From CAVVSD01 sp963750895 (GTDB lineage Bacteria > Actinomycetota > Thermoleophilia > Solirubrobacterales > Solirubrobacteraceae), in contig CAVVSD010000008.1 of NCBI GenBank assembly GCA_963750895.1, forward strand, positions 124,001 to 188,000: a stretch of 64,000 bases of DNA, in the 5' to 3' direction. The notes under the pieces were generated by a model, which did no database searches, was not told the DNA's origin, and saw nothing but the letters and a program-made list of their open reading frames with translations. The position numbers were made by a program, and so were the translations under genes. This document shows, piece after piece, positions 57,358-64,000 of this stretch. Each line of letters begins with the position of its first letter. Position 1 is the first letter of the stretch.

Positions 57358-58523
57358 GCCGCGCGCTCCAGGACGAGGGTCGCGCTGCCGTGCCGGGTCC
57401 CGAGCGAGCCGCCGGTCCCGTGGGCGAGCGCGAGGTCGCAGTCCGGGACCTGCACCGCCGGGTGCGCCTCGCCGCGCAGCTGGCGCACGGCCTCGATGAC
57501 CTTCGTGACGCCGCCGCGGTTGGCCGGGTGGTTGTTGCACAGGCCGCCGCCGTCCGTGTTCACCGGGAGGCGCCCGACGCCGGAGATGAGGTTGCCGTCG
57601 GCGACGAACCGCCCGCCCTCCCCCTTCGCGCAGAACCCCAGGTCCTCGAGCTGCACCACGACGGTGATGGTGAACGAGTCGTAGATCGACGCGTACTTCA
57701 CGTCCGCCGGCGTCACGCCCGCCTCCTCGAACGCCGCCGGCCCGGAGATCGCCGCCGCCGACCACGTCAGGTCGACGCGCCCGCCCGCGATGCCCTTCAC
57801 CGCCTCGGCCGCGCCGCGCACGACGACCGTCGGCCGGTCCAGGCCGCGGGCGACGTCCGGGTGCACGACGACGAGCGCCCCGCCGCCGTCGCTCACGACG
57901 CAGCAGTCGAGGCGGTGCAGCGGGTCGGCGACGAGCGGCGACGCCAGCACGTCCTCGACCGTCACGACCTTCGGCAGCATCGCGTGCGGGTTGTGCTGGG
58001 CGTGGTGCGACGCCGCGACCTTGACCCACGCGAGCTGCTCGGACGTCGTGCCGAACTCGTGCATGTGGCGGCGGGCGACCATCGCGTAGGTGTTGGCGAC
58101 CGTGTGCCGGAACGGCAGCTCGTACGGCACCTCCGGCACCGACGGGTCCTCGAGGAACCACCAGTCGCGCGGCGACGGCGCGCTGCGCGGCCGCCCGGCC
58201 AGCGTGATGAGCGCGACGGAGCACTTCCCGGCGGCGATGGCCTGCGCGGCATGGCCGACGGCGACGATCGGCGAGGACCCACCCGTGTCCGTGGAGTCGA
58301 CATGCCGCACCCGCAGCCCGAGGTGGTCGGTCAGCGTGAGCGCGCCGATGCCGGGCGCGTCGCCGGAGACGAACAGCCCGTCCACGTCGGCGAACGTCAG
58401 CCCCGCGTCGGCCAGCGCGCCGGCGGCGACCTGCGCGTGCAGGTCCGCCAGCGACGTGTCGGGCGCCTTGCGCAGCGGGTGCTCGTAGGCACCCGCGATG
58501 CATGCCGCGCCCCGGATGCTCAA
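57354..58523 (-). CDS. Thiolase-fold Ltp/SCP-X-like protein, probable DUF35-dependent aldolase
   Basis: 389-residue thiolase-superfamily protein. The nucleophilic Cys of true thiolases is absent: the corresponding loop reads DSTDTGGSSPIVAVGHAAQAI. The second active-site motif is replaced too (HGTGGSLGTRHGSATLVLE). The conserved His is kept in GGLCNNHPANRGG. This matches lipid-transfer-protein-like members such as Ltp2, which with a DUF35 partner cleave a carbon-carbon bond by a retro-aldol reaction in sterol side-chain breakdown. Start TTG 58523 overlaps the SDR stop (TTGA). Steroid catabolism itself is not shown by other genes here, so the substrate is open. Confidence 0.85.
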   Translation of the reverse strand: MSIRGAACIAGAYEHPLRKAPDTSLADLHAQVAAGALADAGLTFADVDGLFVSGDAPGIGALTLTDHLGLRVRHVDSTDTGGSSPIVAVGHAAQAIAAGKCSVALITLAGRPRSAPSPRDWWFLEDPSVPEVPYELPFRHTVANTYAMVARRHMHEFGTTSEQLAWVKVAASHHAQHNPHAMLPKVVTVEDVLASPLVADPLHRLDCCVVSDGGGALVVVHPDVARGLDRPTVVVRGAAEAVKGIAGGRVDLTWSAAAISGPAAFEEAGVTPADVKYASIYDSFTITVVVQLEDLGFCAKGEGGRFVADGNLISGVGRLPVNTDGGGLCNNHPANRGGVTKVIEAVRQLRGEAHPAVQVPDCDLALAHGTGGSLGTRHGSATLVLERAA

Positions 58524-59434
58524 CCGATCAGTCCCATCCTCGCGAGCCGCTGCACCGCGTCGCCGATCGGGCCGGGCGCAGCCGGCTGCGAACCGTCGGC
58601 GTCGATGATCCGCGGCCAGGCGGCCTCGATGTCATCCGGATCCAGCGGCGCGCTGGGATCGAACTGGATGCCCGGCGTCTCGGCGTAGAAGACGCGCGCG
58701 ACCTTGCCGGCGACCGACCAGATGATGCATCCGGTGTCCGTGCACGACTCGCTGCAGAGGTACGCGACGACGGGGGACACGAGCCCGGGCGCGAGGTAGT
58801 CGCGGATCTCGCCGGGGATGAGATCGGTGGTCATCCGCGTCGCTGCGCCGGGGGCGATCGCGTTGATGAGCACGCCCTTGCGCACGCCCTCCAGCGCGAG
58901 GACGTTCATGAGCCCGACGACGCCGAGCTTCGCGGCGGCGTAGTTGGACTGGCCGAAGTTGCCGTTCGTCGCCGACCCCGAGGTGGTGACCACGACGCGT
59001 CCGTAGCCCTGCTCCAGCATCACGGGCCACGCCGCGTGGGTGCAGTACACGGTGCCCATGAGGTGCACCGCGAGGACCGCCTCGAAGTCCTCGAGCGTGA
59101 TCTTCGCGAACGTCTTGTCGCGCAGGATGCCCGCGTTGTTGACGAGGACGTCGACCGAGCCGAAGCGCTCGACGGCGAGCTCCACGAGCGACTGCGCCCC
59201 GGCGGGGTCGGCGATGCTCGCGTGATGGGCGACGGCCTCGCCGCCCGCAGCCTCGATCTCCGCCACGACGCGGTCCGCGGGCGCGGCGTCGCCGTTCCCG
59301 CCGTGGACCGTGCCGCCGACGTCGTTGACGACGACCTTGGCGCCGAGGCCGGCGAGCGTCAGCGCGTGCTGCCGCCCGAGCCCCCCACCCGCCCCCGTCA
59401 CGAGCGCCACGCGCCCGTCCAAGCGAACCGCCAT
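58520..59434 (-). CDS. SDR of the HSD17B4/MFE-2 type
   Basis: 304-residue SDR. TGAGGGLGRQHALTLAGLGAKVVVNDVGG is the pattern of the dehydrogenase part of peroxisomal multifunctional enzyme type 2 (long loop after the cofactor Asp). NNAGILRDKTF, TTSGSATNGNFGQSNYAAAKLGVVG with catalytic Ser, Tyr and Lys, and the C-terminal DADGSQPAAPG tail follow. Such enzymes oxidise 3-hydroxyacyl-CoA to 3-ketoacyl-CoA. Start ATG 59434. First gene of the acyl-CoA operon, divergent from a response regulator gene 51 bases away. Confidence 0.9.
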   Translation of the reverse strand: MAVRLDGRVALVTGAGGGLGRQHALTLAGLGAKVVVNDVGGTVHGGNGDAAPADRVVAEIEAAGGEAVAHHASIADPAGAQSLVELAVERFGSVDVLVNNAGILRDKTFAKITLEDFEAVLAVHLMGTVYCTHAAWPVMLEQGYGRVVVTTSGSATNGNFGQSNYAAAKLGVVGLMNVLALEGVRKGVLINAIAPGAATRMTTDLIPGEIRDYLAPGLVSPVVAYLCSESCTDTGCIIWSVAGKVARVFYAETPGIQFDPSAPLDPDDIEAAWPRIIDADGSQPAAPGPIGDAVQRLARMGLIG

Positions 59435-59485
59435 GCATCCGCCTCCCCGCTTTGACCCAGGCGGCGCAAGGTAGCGTCTGCGCCC

Positions 59486-60139
59486 ATGCGGGTGCTCATC
59501 GCCGAGGACCAGCCGCGTGTCGCGGGCGCCGTCGCGCGCGGCCTGCGCCGCGAGGGGCTCGCCGTCGACATCGCATCCGACGGCGCCGAGGCGCTGCTCA
59601 AGGCCCGGGTGACGCGCTACGACGTCGTCATCCTCGACCGCGACCTCCCGGAGATGCACGGCGACGACGTGTGCCGGGCGCTCACCGCCGAGCGGCCGGA
59701 GACCCGCGTGCTCATGCTCACCGCGGCGAGCGGGGTCGAGGACCGCGTGGAGGGCCTGGCCCTGGGGGCGGACGACTACCTGCCCAAGCCCTTCGCGTTC
59801 GCCGAGCTCGTCGCGCGCGTCCGCGCCCTCGGCCGCCGCGCCGGGCCGGCCCGCCCACCGGTGCTCGAGCGCCACGGCATCACGCTCGACCCCGCGCGCC
59901 ACGAGGTGCACCGCGACGGCGAGCTCATCGCGCTGTCGCCCAAGGAGCACACGGTCCTCGAGGTGCTCATGGAGGCCGACGGGGCGGTCGTCTCCCCCGA
60001 GGAGCTGCTCGAGCGCGCATGGGACGAGCAGGTCGATCCGCTGACGAACTCCGTGCGCATGGTCGTCATGACGCTGCGGCGCAAGCTGGGCGAGCCGCAG
60101 GCGATCGTCACGGTGCCCGGCGCCGGCTACCGACTCTGA
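59486..60139 (+). CDS. OmpR/PhoB-family response regulator
   Basis: 217 residues, intact. Receiver: VLIAEDQPRVAGAVARGL (acidic pocket is Glu-Asp), phospho-acceptor VVILDRDLPEMHGDD, LMLTAASG, DDYLPKPFAFAELV. Winged helix: LSPKEHTVLEVLMEADGAVVSPEELLERAWDE, VMTLRRKLG and VPGAGYRL. Start ATG 59486. The partner kinase starts within its stop codon region. Confidence 0.92.
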   Translation: MRVLIAEDQPRVAGAVARGLRREGLAVDIASDGAEALLKARVTRYDVVILDRDLPEMHGDDVCRALTAERPETRVLMLTAASGVEDRVEGLALGADDYLPKPFAFAELVARVRALGRRAGPARPPVLERHGITLDPARHEVHRDGELIALSPKEHTVLEVLMEADGAVVSPEELLERAWDEQVDPLTNSVRMVVMTLRRKLGEPQAIVTVPGAGYRL

Positions 60140-61218
60140 GCGTCAAGACCCGACTCACGCTGCTGTACGCCGGCCTCTTCGGGGCCTGCGGCGCGCTGCT
60201 CCTGGGCGTGAGCCTGTGGCTCATGGCGCGCCACCTGCGCCGCACGCTGTCGGCCGAGGCCGCGAGCAACGCGGTCAGCGCCCTCGCCGCCTGGTACGTC
60301 GTCGCGCTCGTCGGCACCCTGCTCGTGGCGGGCGCCGTCGGCTGGCTGCTCGCCCAGCGCGCGCTCGCGCCGGTCGAGGAGATGACGCGCTTCGCCCGCC
60401 GGATCTCCGAGGAGCGCCTGGGCGAACGGCTCGCCCCCGCCGGGCCGCCCGACGAGCTGCGCGAGCTCGGCGAGACGCTCGACGCCATGCTCGACCGCCT
60501 CGCCGATGCGTTCGACGCCCAGCGCCGCTTCCTGGCCAACGCGAGTCACGAGCTGCGCACGCCGCTCGCCGTGATCCGCACGGAGGCGGAGGTGGCGCTC
60601 GCCAACCCGGAGCCGGACGTCGAGGAGCTGCGCGAGGTGGCCATCGCGGTGTCGGAGTCCGTCGTCCGCACCGAGGCGCTGCTCGACGGGCTCATGCTGC
60701 TCGCGCGCAGCCAGCCGGGCCTGCTGCGGCCGGAGCCGCTGGAGCTCGCGGAGATCGCCCGGCGCGTCGCGCGCCAGACGAGCACGGAGGCGCGATCGCG
60801 CGACATCGACGTCCGCGTCGCGGGCGACGCCGCGCACACGACCGGCGACCGGGCGCTCGTCGAGCGGCTCGTCGCCAACCTCGTGGAGAACGGCGTCCGC
60901 CACAACGTGCCGGGCGGCTGGGTGGACGTCGTCACCGGCACGGACGGGGACGTCGCCGTCGTCGCCGTGCGCAACAGCGGCCCCGTCGTCGCACCGGAGC
61001 ACATCGACCGGCTCACGGCGCCGTTCGAGCGCCTCGGCCGTCACGGGGACGCGCCCGGCGCGGGCCTCGGCCTCTCGATCGTCCAGGCGGTCGCGGATGC
61101 CCACGGCGCGACGCTCGTCATCGAGCCGCGCCCGGACGGCGGGCTGGACGTCAGCGTCAGGTTCGGGCGGGATCCGTGGGCGGGCAGTCGCCGTGCCCGC
61201 GACGGTGCTTCCACGTGA
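60136..61218 (+). CDS. Membrane-bound sensor histidine kinase
   Basis: About 360 residues. Two membrane segments, LTLLYAGLFGACGALLLGVSLWLM and WYVVALVGTLLVAGAVGWLL, with almost no extracellular loop between them, then HAMP (RALAPVEEMTRFARRI), HisKA with phospho-His in FLANASHELRTPLAVIRTEA, and HATPase_c with VANLVENGVRHN and GAGLGLSIVQAVADAHG. There is no ATG, GTG or TTG before the first membrane segment. CTG 60136, overlapping the regulator stop as CTGA, is the only fitting start unless a base is wrong. The short loop suggests it senses the membrane itself. Confidence 0.87.
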   Translation: MSVKTRLTLLYAGLFGACGALLLGVSLWLMARHLRRTLSAEAASNAVSALAAWYVVALVGTLLVAGAVGWLLAQRALAPVEEMTRFARRISEERLGERLAPAGPPDELRELGETLDAMLDRLADAFDAQRRFLANASHELRTPLAVIRTEAEVALANPEPDVEELREVAIAVSESVVRTEALLDGLMLLARSQPGLLRPEPLELAEIARRVARQTSTEARSRDIDVRVAGDAAHTTGDRALVERLVANLVENGVRHNVPGGWVDVVTGTDGDVAVVAVRNSGPVVAPEHIDRLTAPFERLGRHGDAPGAGLGLSIVQAVADAHGATLVIEPRPDGGLDVSVRFGRDPWAGSRRARDGAST

Positions 61219-61378
61219 CGTCGACGCCCTGAGGCACCGGCGCGTGCTGCTGCTGCTGCTCGGTGACCGCGGCGCGCAGCGGCGCGTCGACGCGGGCGAC
61301 GCCGGCGATCCCGGCGCCGAGCAGCGCACAGCCCACGAGCAGCACGGCGATCGGCAGTGTGCGACGGAGGAGTGCCAC
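61157..61378 (-). CDS. Possible small membrane-anchored protein
   Basis: 73 residues from GTG 61378: a basic start, membrane segment TLPIAVLLVGCALLGAGIAGVA, then a polar tail of about 45 residues. It overlaps the end of the converging histidine kinase by 62 bases. The hydrophobic segment and basic leader look coding. A small regulator of the kinase is conceivable but there is no direct support. Confidence 0.5.
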   Translation of the reverse strand: MALLRRTLPIAVLLVGCALLGAGIAGVARVDAPLRAAVTEQQQQHAPVPQGVDVTWKHRRGHGDCPPTDPART

Positions 61379-61424
61379 GGGCGACAGTGAACCGCCCGAC
61401 CCTCAACGGCTCCTCAAGGAGCCG

Positions 61425-62390
61425 TCAGGGCAGCCGGCCGAACCAGGCCATCGAGAGCGCGGCGCCCACCGCCAGCAGCGCCACGGCGCCCCCGGCCCAC
61501 CACGCGGTGACCTGGCGCTCCTCCATCTTCGTCCCGACCTGCGAGCCGAGCTTCTCGTAGACGGCGGAGAGGGCGTCGGCGTCGGAGACCTCGAACGTCT
61601 GCCCGCCGCTGATCTGGGCGACCTGCTGCATCGCCTGCTTGTCGGGCGGCACGCGCTTGGTCTCCGTCTGGCCGTTGGCCCCCGGCGCCTCGATGGTGCC
61701 CTGGTCGGTCCCGAGCGCGATCGTGTAGATCGGGACCTTCTGCTCGGCGGCCTTGCGGGCCACCGCGACCGGGTCCGCGCCGCGCACCGAGGTGCCGTCG
61801 GACAGCAGGACGATGGCCGCCGGCGGCGGCTTGTCGCTGCCGTCGGCGCTGCGCTGGCGCTGGAGGATGCCCAGCGCCGCCGTGAGGGCGTCGCCCGTGG
61901 CCGTACCGCCACTGGGCTCCAGCCGGCGCAGGGCGGCGCGGACGACCTCGCGGTCCGTCGTCGGCGCGCTCAGCGCCCGCGGCCGCTGGTTGAACGCCAT
62001 CGCGCCGACCCGGATGTTGCGCGGCACGGCTCCCAGGAAGTCCTCCGCCGCGTCGCGGGCGGCCACGAGCCGCGAGGGCTGCACGTCCGTCGCCTGCATC
62101 GAGCCCGAGATGTCGGTCACGAGCATGATCGACGCGCGCTCGTCCGGCACCGCCTGCGTCGTCTGCGGACGCGCGAGGGCGACGACGAGCGCCGCCAGCG
62201 CGAGCGCGTACGCCGCCATCGGCACGTGCCGGCGCCAGCCCGGGCGCTTGCGCACCACGGAGGGCTGCACCGGCGCGAGCGCGAACGCCTCCGCCGCGCG
62301 CGCCCGGCCGCGGGCGTGGGCGATGTACGCCCAGATCACCAGCGGCACGAGCACGAGCCCGGCCAGGAAGAGGGGTGCCTGGAAGCTCAT
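61425..62390 (-). CDS. BatA-type VWA-domain membrane protein 2
   Basis: 321 residues, paralogue of the protein at 51425 with the same layout: two N-terminal membrane segments, MIDAS motif DISGSM near residue 95 with GGTATGDAL and LLSDGTSVRGADP, and a C-terminal membrane segment. The two share GADPV-VAR, PIYT-ALGT and the SAVYEKLGS/SGVYENLGS ending. This copy has no MoxR or DUF58 gene beside it; it is 6 bases after the HtrA protease stop, so it is co-transcribed with the protease. Start ATG 62390. Confidence 0.87.
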   Translation of the reverse strand: MSFQAPLFLAGLVLVPLVIWAYIAHARGRARAAEAFALAPVQPSVVRKRPGWRRHVPMAAYALALAALVVALARPQTTQAVPDERASIMLVTDISGSMQATDVQPSRLVAARDAAEDFLGAVPRNIRVGAMAFNQRPRALSAPTTDREVVRAALRRLEPSGGTATGDALTAALGILQRQRSADGSDKPPPAAIVLLSDGTSVRGADPVAVARKAAEQKVPIYTIALGTDQGTIEAPGANGQTETKRVPPDKQAMQQVAQISGGQTFEVSDADALSAVYEKLGSQVGTKMEERQVTAWWAGGAVALLAVGAALSMAWFGRLP

Positions 62391-62396
62391 CCGTCC

Positions 62397-63635
62397 CTAC
62401 GGGGTCGCGGTGGAGGGTGCGGTCGCGGGTCGGTCGCCGAGCGTCACGTTGAGCGTGCGCTCCTGGCCGTTGCGGCGGACCGTCATCGTGATCTGGTCGC
62501 CCGGCTTGTTGTCGGCGATCGCGGTCGCGATGTCCTCCGGCTTGGTGACCGCCTGGCCGTCGACCTGGGTGACGAGGTCGCCGATCTCGGCGCCGGCGCG
62601 CTGTGCCGGCGAGCTCGGGTTGACGTCGCCGACCTCGGCGCCGCCGCCGGATGCCGCGGGGGACGTGCTCACGCCCAGGTAGGCGTGCTGCACGCCCTGG
62701 CCGGTCTTGAGCTGCGGGACGACGTTGCGGACCGTGTTGGCCGGCACCGCGAACCCGATGCCGATGTTGCCGCTGCCCGCGCCGGCGGTCGCGATCTGCG
62801 AGTTGACGCCGATGACGCGGCCGCGGCTGTCGAGCAGCGGGCCGCCGGAGTTGCCGGGGTTGATCGGCGCGTCCGTCTGGATGACCTTGTCGATCTGGAA
62901 GCCGTTGGGCGCGCGGATCTCGCGGCCGAGGCCGGAGACGATGCCGGTCGTCGCGGTGCGATCGAGGCCGAGCGGGTTGCCGATGGCGATCGCGGTGTCG
63001 CCGACCTTGACCTGGTCGGAGTCGGCCAGCGCGAGCGGGGACAGCTTGCCGGCGGCGGCCGGGTCGACGTGCAGGACGGCGATGTCGACGGACGGGTCGG
63101 TGCCGAGGACGTCGGCGTCGATCGGCCGGCCGGTGTCGCCGAAGCGGATCTTGACCTTCTTGTCGTTCCCGACGACGTGCGAGTTGGAGACGATCGTCCC
63201 GTCGCTGTCGACGACGAAGCCGGTCCCCGTCCCGTCGCTGGACTGGATGGAGACGACGCCCTTGCTCGCCGCGGCGTAGATGGCGCCGACGGTGCCGTTG
63301 GCGGGCGGGGACGCAGCCGCGCCCTTGGGGGCGGCGGGCAGCGCGGTCGGGACGGTCGCGTTGGCGTTGCTCGACGAGTTGTCGTCGCCGCCCACGAGGC
63401 CGCTGCCGAGCAGGACGGCGGAGACGATGACGGCGGAGATCGCACCGCCGGCGAGCGCGGGGAGAAGCGGCGAGCGGGGCTTCTGCGGAGGCTGGCCGCC
63501 GGACGACGCCCGCTCGTGGATGAGGGTCGGCTCGTCGTCCGGCCGCACGGGGCGGGCGGCGACGGTCGGGCGCTCGGCCGGCTCACGCCGGCGATCGCGC
63601 CAATTGCCGGACCAGAGGTGGTCGGGATCGGTCAC
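62397..63635 (-). CDS. HtrA/DegP-type serine protease with PDZ domain
   Basis: 412 residues. A 55-residue cytosolic basic tail, one membrane segment ALAGGAISAVIVSAVLLGSGLV (60-81), an Asn/Pro-rich linker, then the trypsin-like domain 115-290 with His153 (SNSHVVG), Asp184 (SVDIAVL) and Ser263 (NPGNSGGPLL). A PDZ domain follows (310-405: GDVNPSSPAQRAGAEIGDLVTQVDG). Membrane-anchored envelope quality-control protease. Start ATG 63635. The 225 bases upstream, shared with the divergent flavoprotein gene, show no clear sigma-type promoter I can name. Confidence 0.92.
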   Translation of the reverse strand: MTDPDHLWSGNWRDRRREPAERPTVAARPVRPDDEPTLIHERASSGGQPPQKPRSPLLPALAGGAISAVIVSAVLLGSGLVGGDDNSSSNANATVPTALPAAPKGAAASPPANGTVGAIYAAASKGVVSIQSSDGTGTGFVVDSDGTIVSNSHVVGNDKKVKIRFGDTGRPIDADVLGTDPSVDIAVLHVDPAAAGKLSPLALADSDQVKVGDTAIAIGNPLGLDRTATTGIVSGLGREIRAPNGFQIDKVIQTDAPINPGNSGGPLLDSRGRVIGVNSQIATAGAGSGNIGIGFAVPANTVRNVVPQLKTGQGVQHAYLGVSTSPAASGGGAEVGDVNPSSPAQRAGAEIGDLVTQVDGQAVTKPEDIATAIADNKPGDQITMTVRRNGQERTLNVTLGDRPATAPSTATP

Positions 63636-63860
63636 GGAAGGAGGCTCTCGAACGTCGGGGGCGTGAACATGTGTGCCCTCATGGTGTAGCGGGGCACGTC
63701 ATGGTGGGATAAACGACGCGCGAGCCGTGTGCGCCGATCGATCATGTGCAAGGAAATGGTCGGTTATGGGAGGTGGCCTCACTCCGACCTGGAACGAGAT
63801 GACGAGATCCATAGCCGCCGAGCGAGCGCGCGCACATCGGCCTCGTCACGCTGAACGGCA

Positions 63861-64000
63861 ATGGCGCAGCGACGGTCGCGATCATCGGCGCCGGACGTAC
63901 GGCCTGGCCACTGCATCGCGCCTGGCGCAGGCCGGAATCCGCACCGCGTCTTCGGCGATCCCATGTCCTTCTGGCGCGAGATGCCGAAGGGGATGCTCCT
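63861..64000 (+). CDS. N-terminus of an FAD/NAD(P)-binding flavoprotein, partial and frame-disrupted
   Basis: The right edge cuts this gene. From ATG 63861, restoring single bases near 63869, 63896 and 63938, the protein begins MAQATVAIIGAG, then YGLATASRLAQAGI and VFGDPMSFWREMPKGMLL. That is the Rossmann FAD-binding GxGxxG start of the lysine-hydroxylase/flavin monooxygenase-like group, in which the phrase FGxPMSFW is characteristic. Substrate unknown. Confidence 0.6.
   Translation, partial: MAQRRSRSSAPDVRPGHCIAPGAGRNPHRVFGDPMSFWREMPKGML

Noticed and set aside
57052..58523. Steroid side-chain degradation locus
   Set aside because: Only the Ltp-like and DUF35 pair is suggestive; no Kst, Hsa, ChsE or CYP125-type genes are in the window.

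Overview
The window is high-GC (about 70 percent) bacterial chromosome, densely packed, with many 1 to 4 base start/stop overlaps and frequent GTG and TTG starts. A split SUF iron-sulfur system with a SufU scaffold, several ECF sigma factors, a PASTA-free Ser/Thr kinase, an LPFTG wall-anchored protein, a DUF3072 protein and a c-di-AMP riboswitch in front of a cell-wall hydrolase together point to an actinomycete. Thermoleophilia/Solirubrobacterales (Conexibacter, Patulibacter or Solirubrobacter-like) is the best guess, but this is inference from gene content only. I saw no tRNA, rRNA, CRISPR array, insertion sequence or prophage.

Layout. 0-17.4 kb is a cell-surface polysaccharide locus: GT2 and GT4 glycosyltransferases, a PIG-L deacetylase, a methyltransferase, a Wzm/Wzt ABC exporter, a Wzz-like chain-length protein, two O-antigen ligase/polymerase-type proteins and a WbaP-type initiating sugar-phosphate transferase. 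An ECF sigma factor lies divergent to an LPFTG surface protein inside it. 17.5-21.1 kb is a small regulatory island: two paralogous small proteins with an LPPAP motif, one normal ECF sigma factor, one sigma-like paralogue that has lost its DNA-contacting residues, and a large Pro/Glu/Ala-rich membrane-anchored protein. 21.2-31.8 kb holds metabolic and housekeeping genes (alpha-hydroxyacid dehydrogenase plus AMP-forming ligase, a two-component pair, RNase HI, a LOG-family hydrolase), then a c-di-AMP riboswitch controlling an NlpC/P60-type hydrolase and a secreted Ca-binding-repeat protein, an M20 peptidase and an Nramp-like transporter.

31.8-45.8 kb is iron and Fe-S metabolism: Rieske-sufB-sufD in one operon, Rrf2-sufC-sufS-sufU in another 8 kb away, and between them an SDR, two tandem siderophore-binding lipoproteins under twin DtxR/IdeR-like boxes, a PAS-GGDEF-EAL protein, an O-methyltransferase and a secreted glycoside hydrolase. 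45.8-54.8 kb carries signalling and small genes: a Ser/Thr kinase with an extracellular beta-propeller, a lone AbiEi-DUF559 protein, an FHA-HTH regulator, a fourth ECF sigma, an isochorismatase-like hydrolase, and a MoxR-DUF58-VWA operon. 54.8-59.4 kb is an acyl-CoA degradation operon (SDR, thiolase-fold Ltp-like protein, DUF35, acyl-CoA ligase, PaaG-type isomerase) whose five genes overlap by 4 bases each. 59.5-64 kb has an OmpR/kinase pair, a second VWA protein, an HtrA-type protease and the start of a flavoprotein.

Many genes, mostly in 0.2-20 kb and at the far right end, are broken by single-base indels that leave conserved protein sequence intact on both sides. I treat these as probable sequence errors and annotate through them, saying so at each gene.
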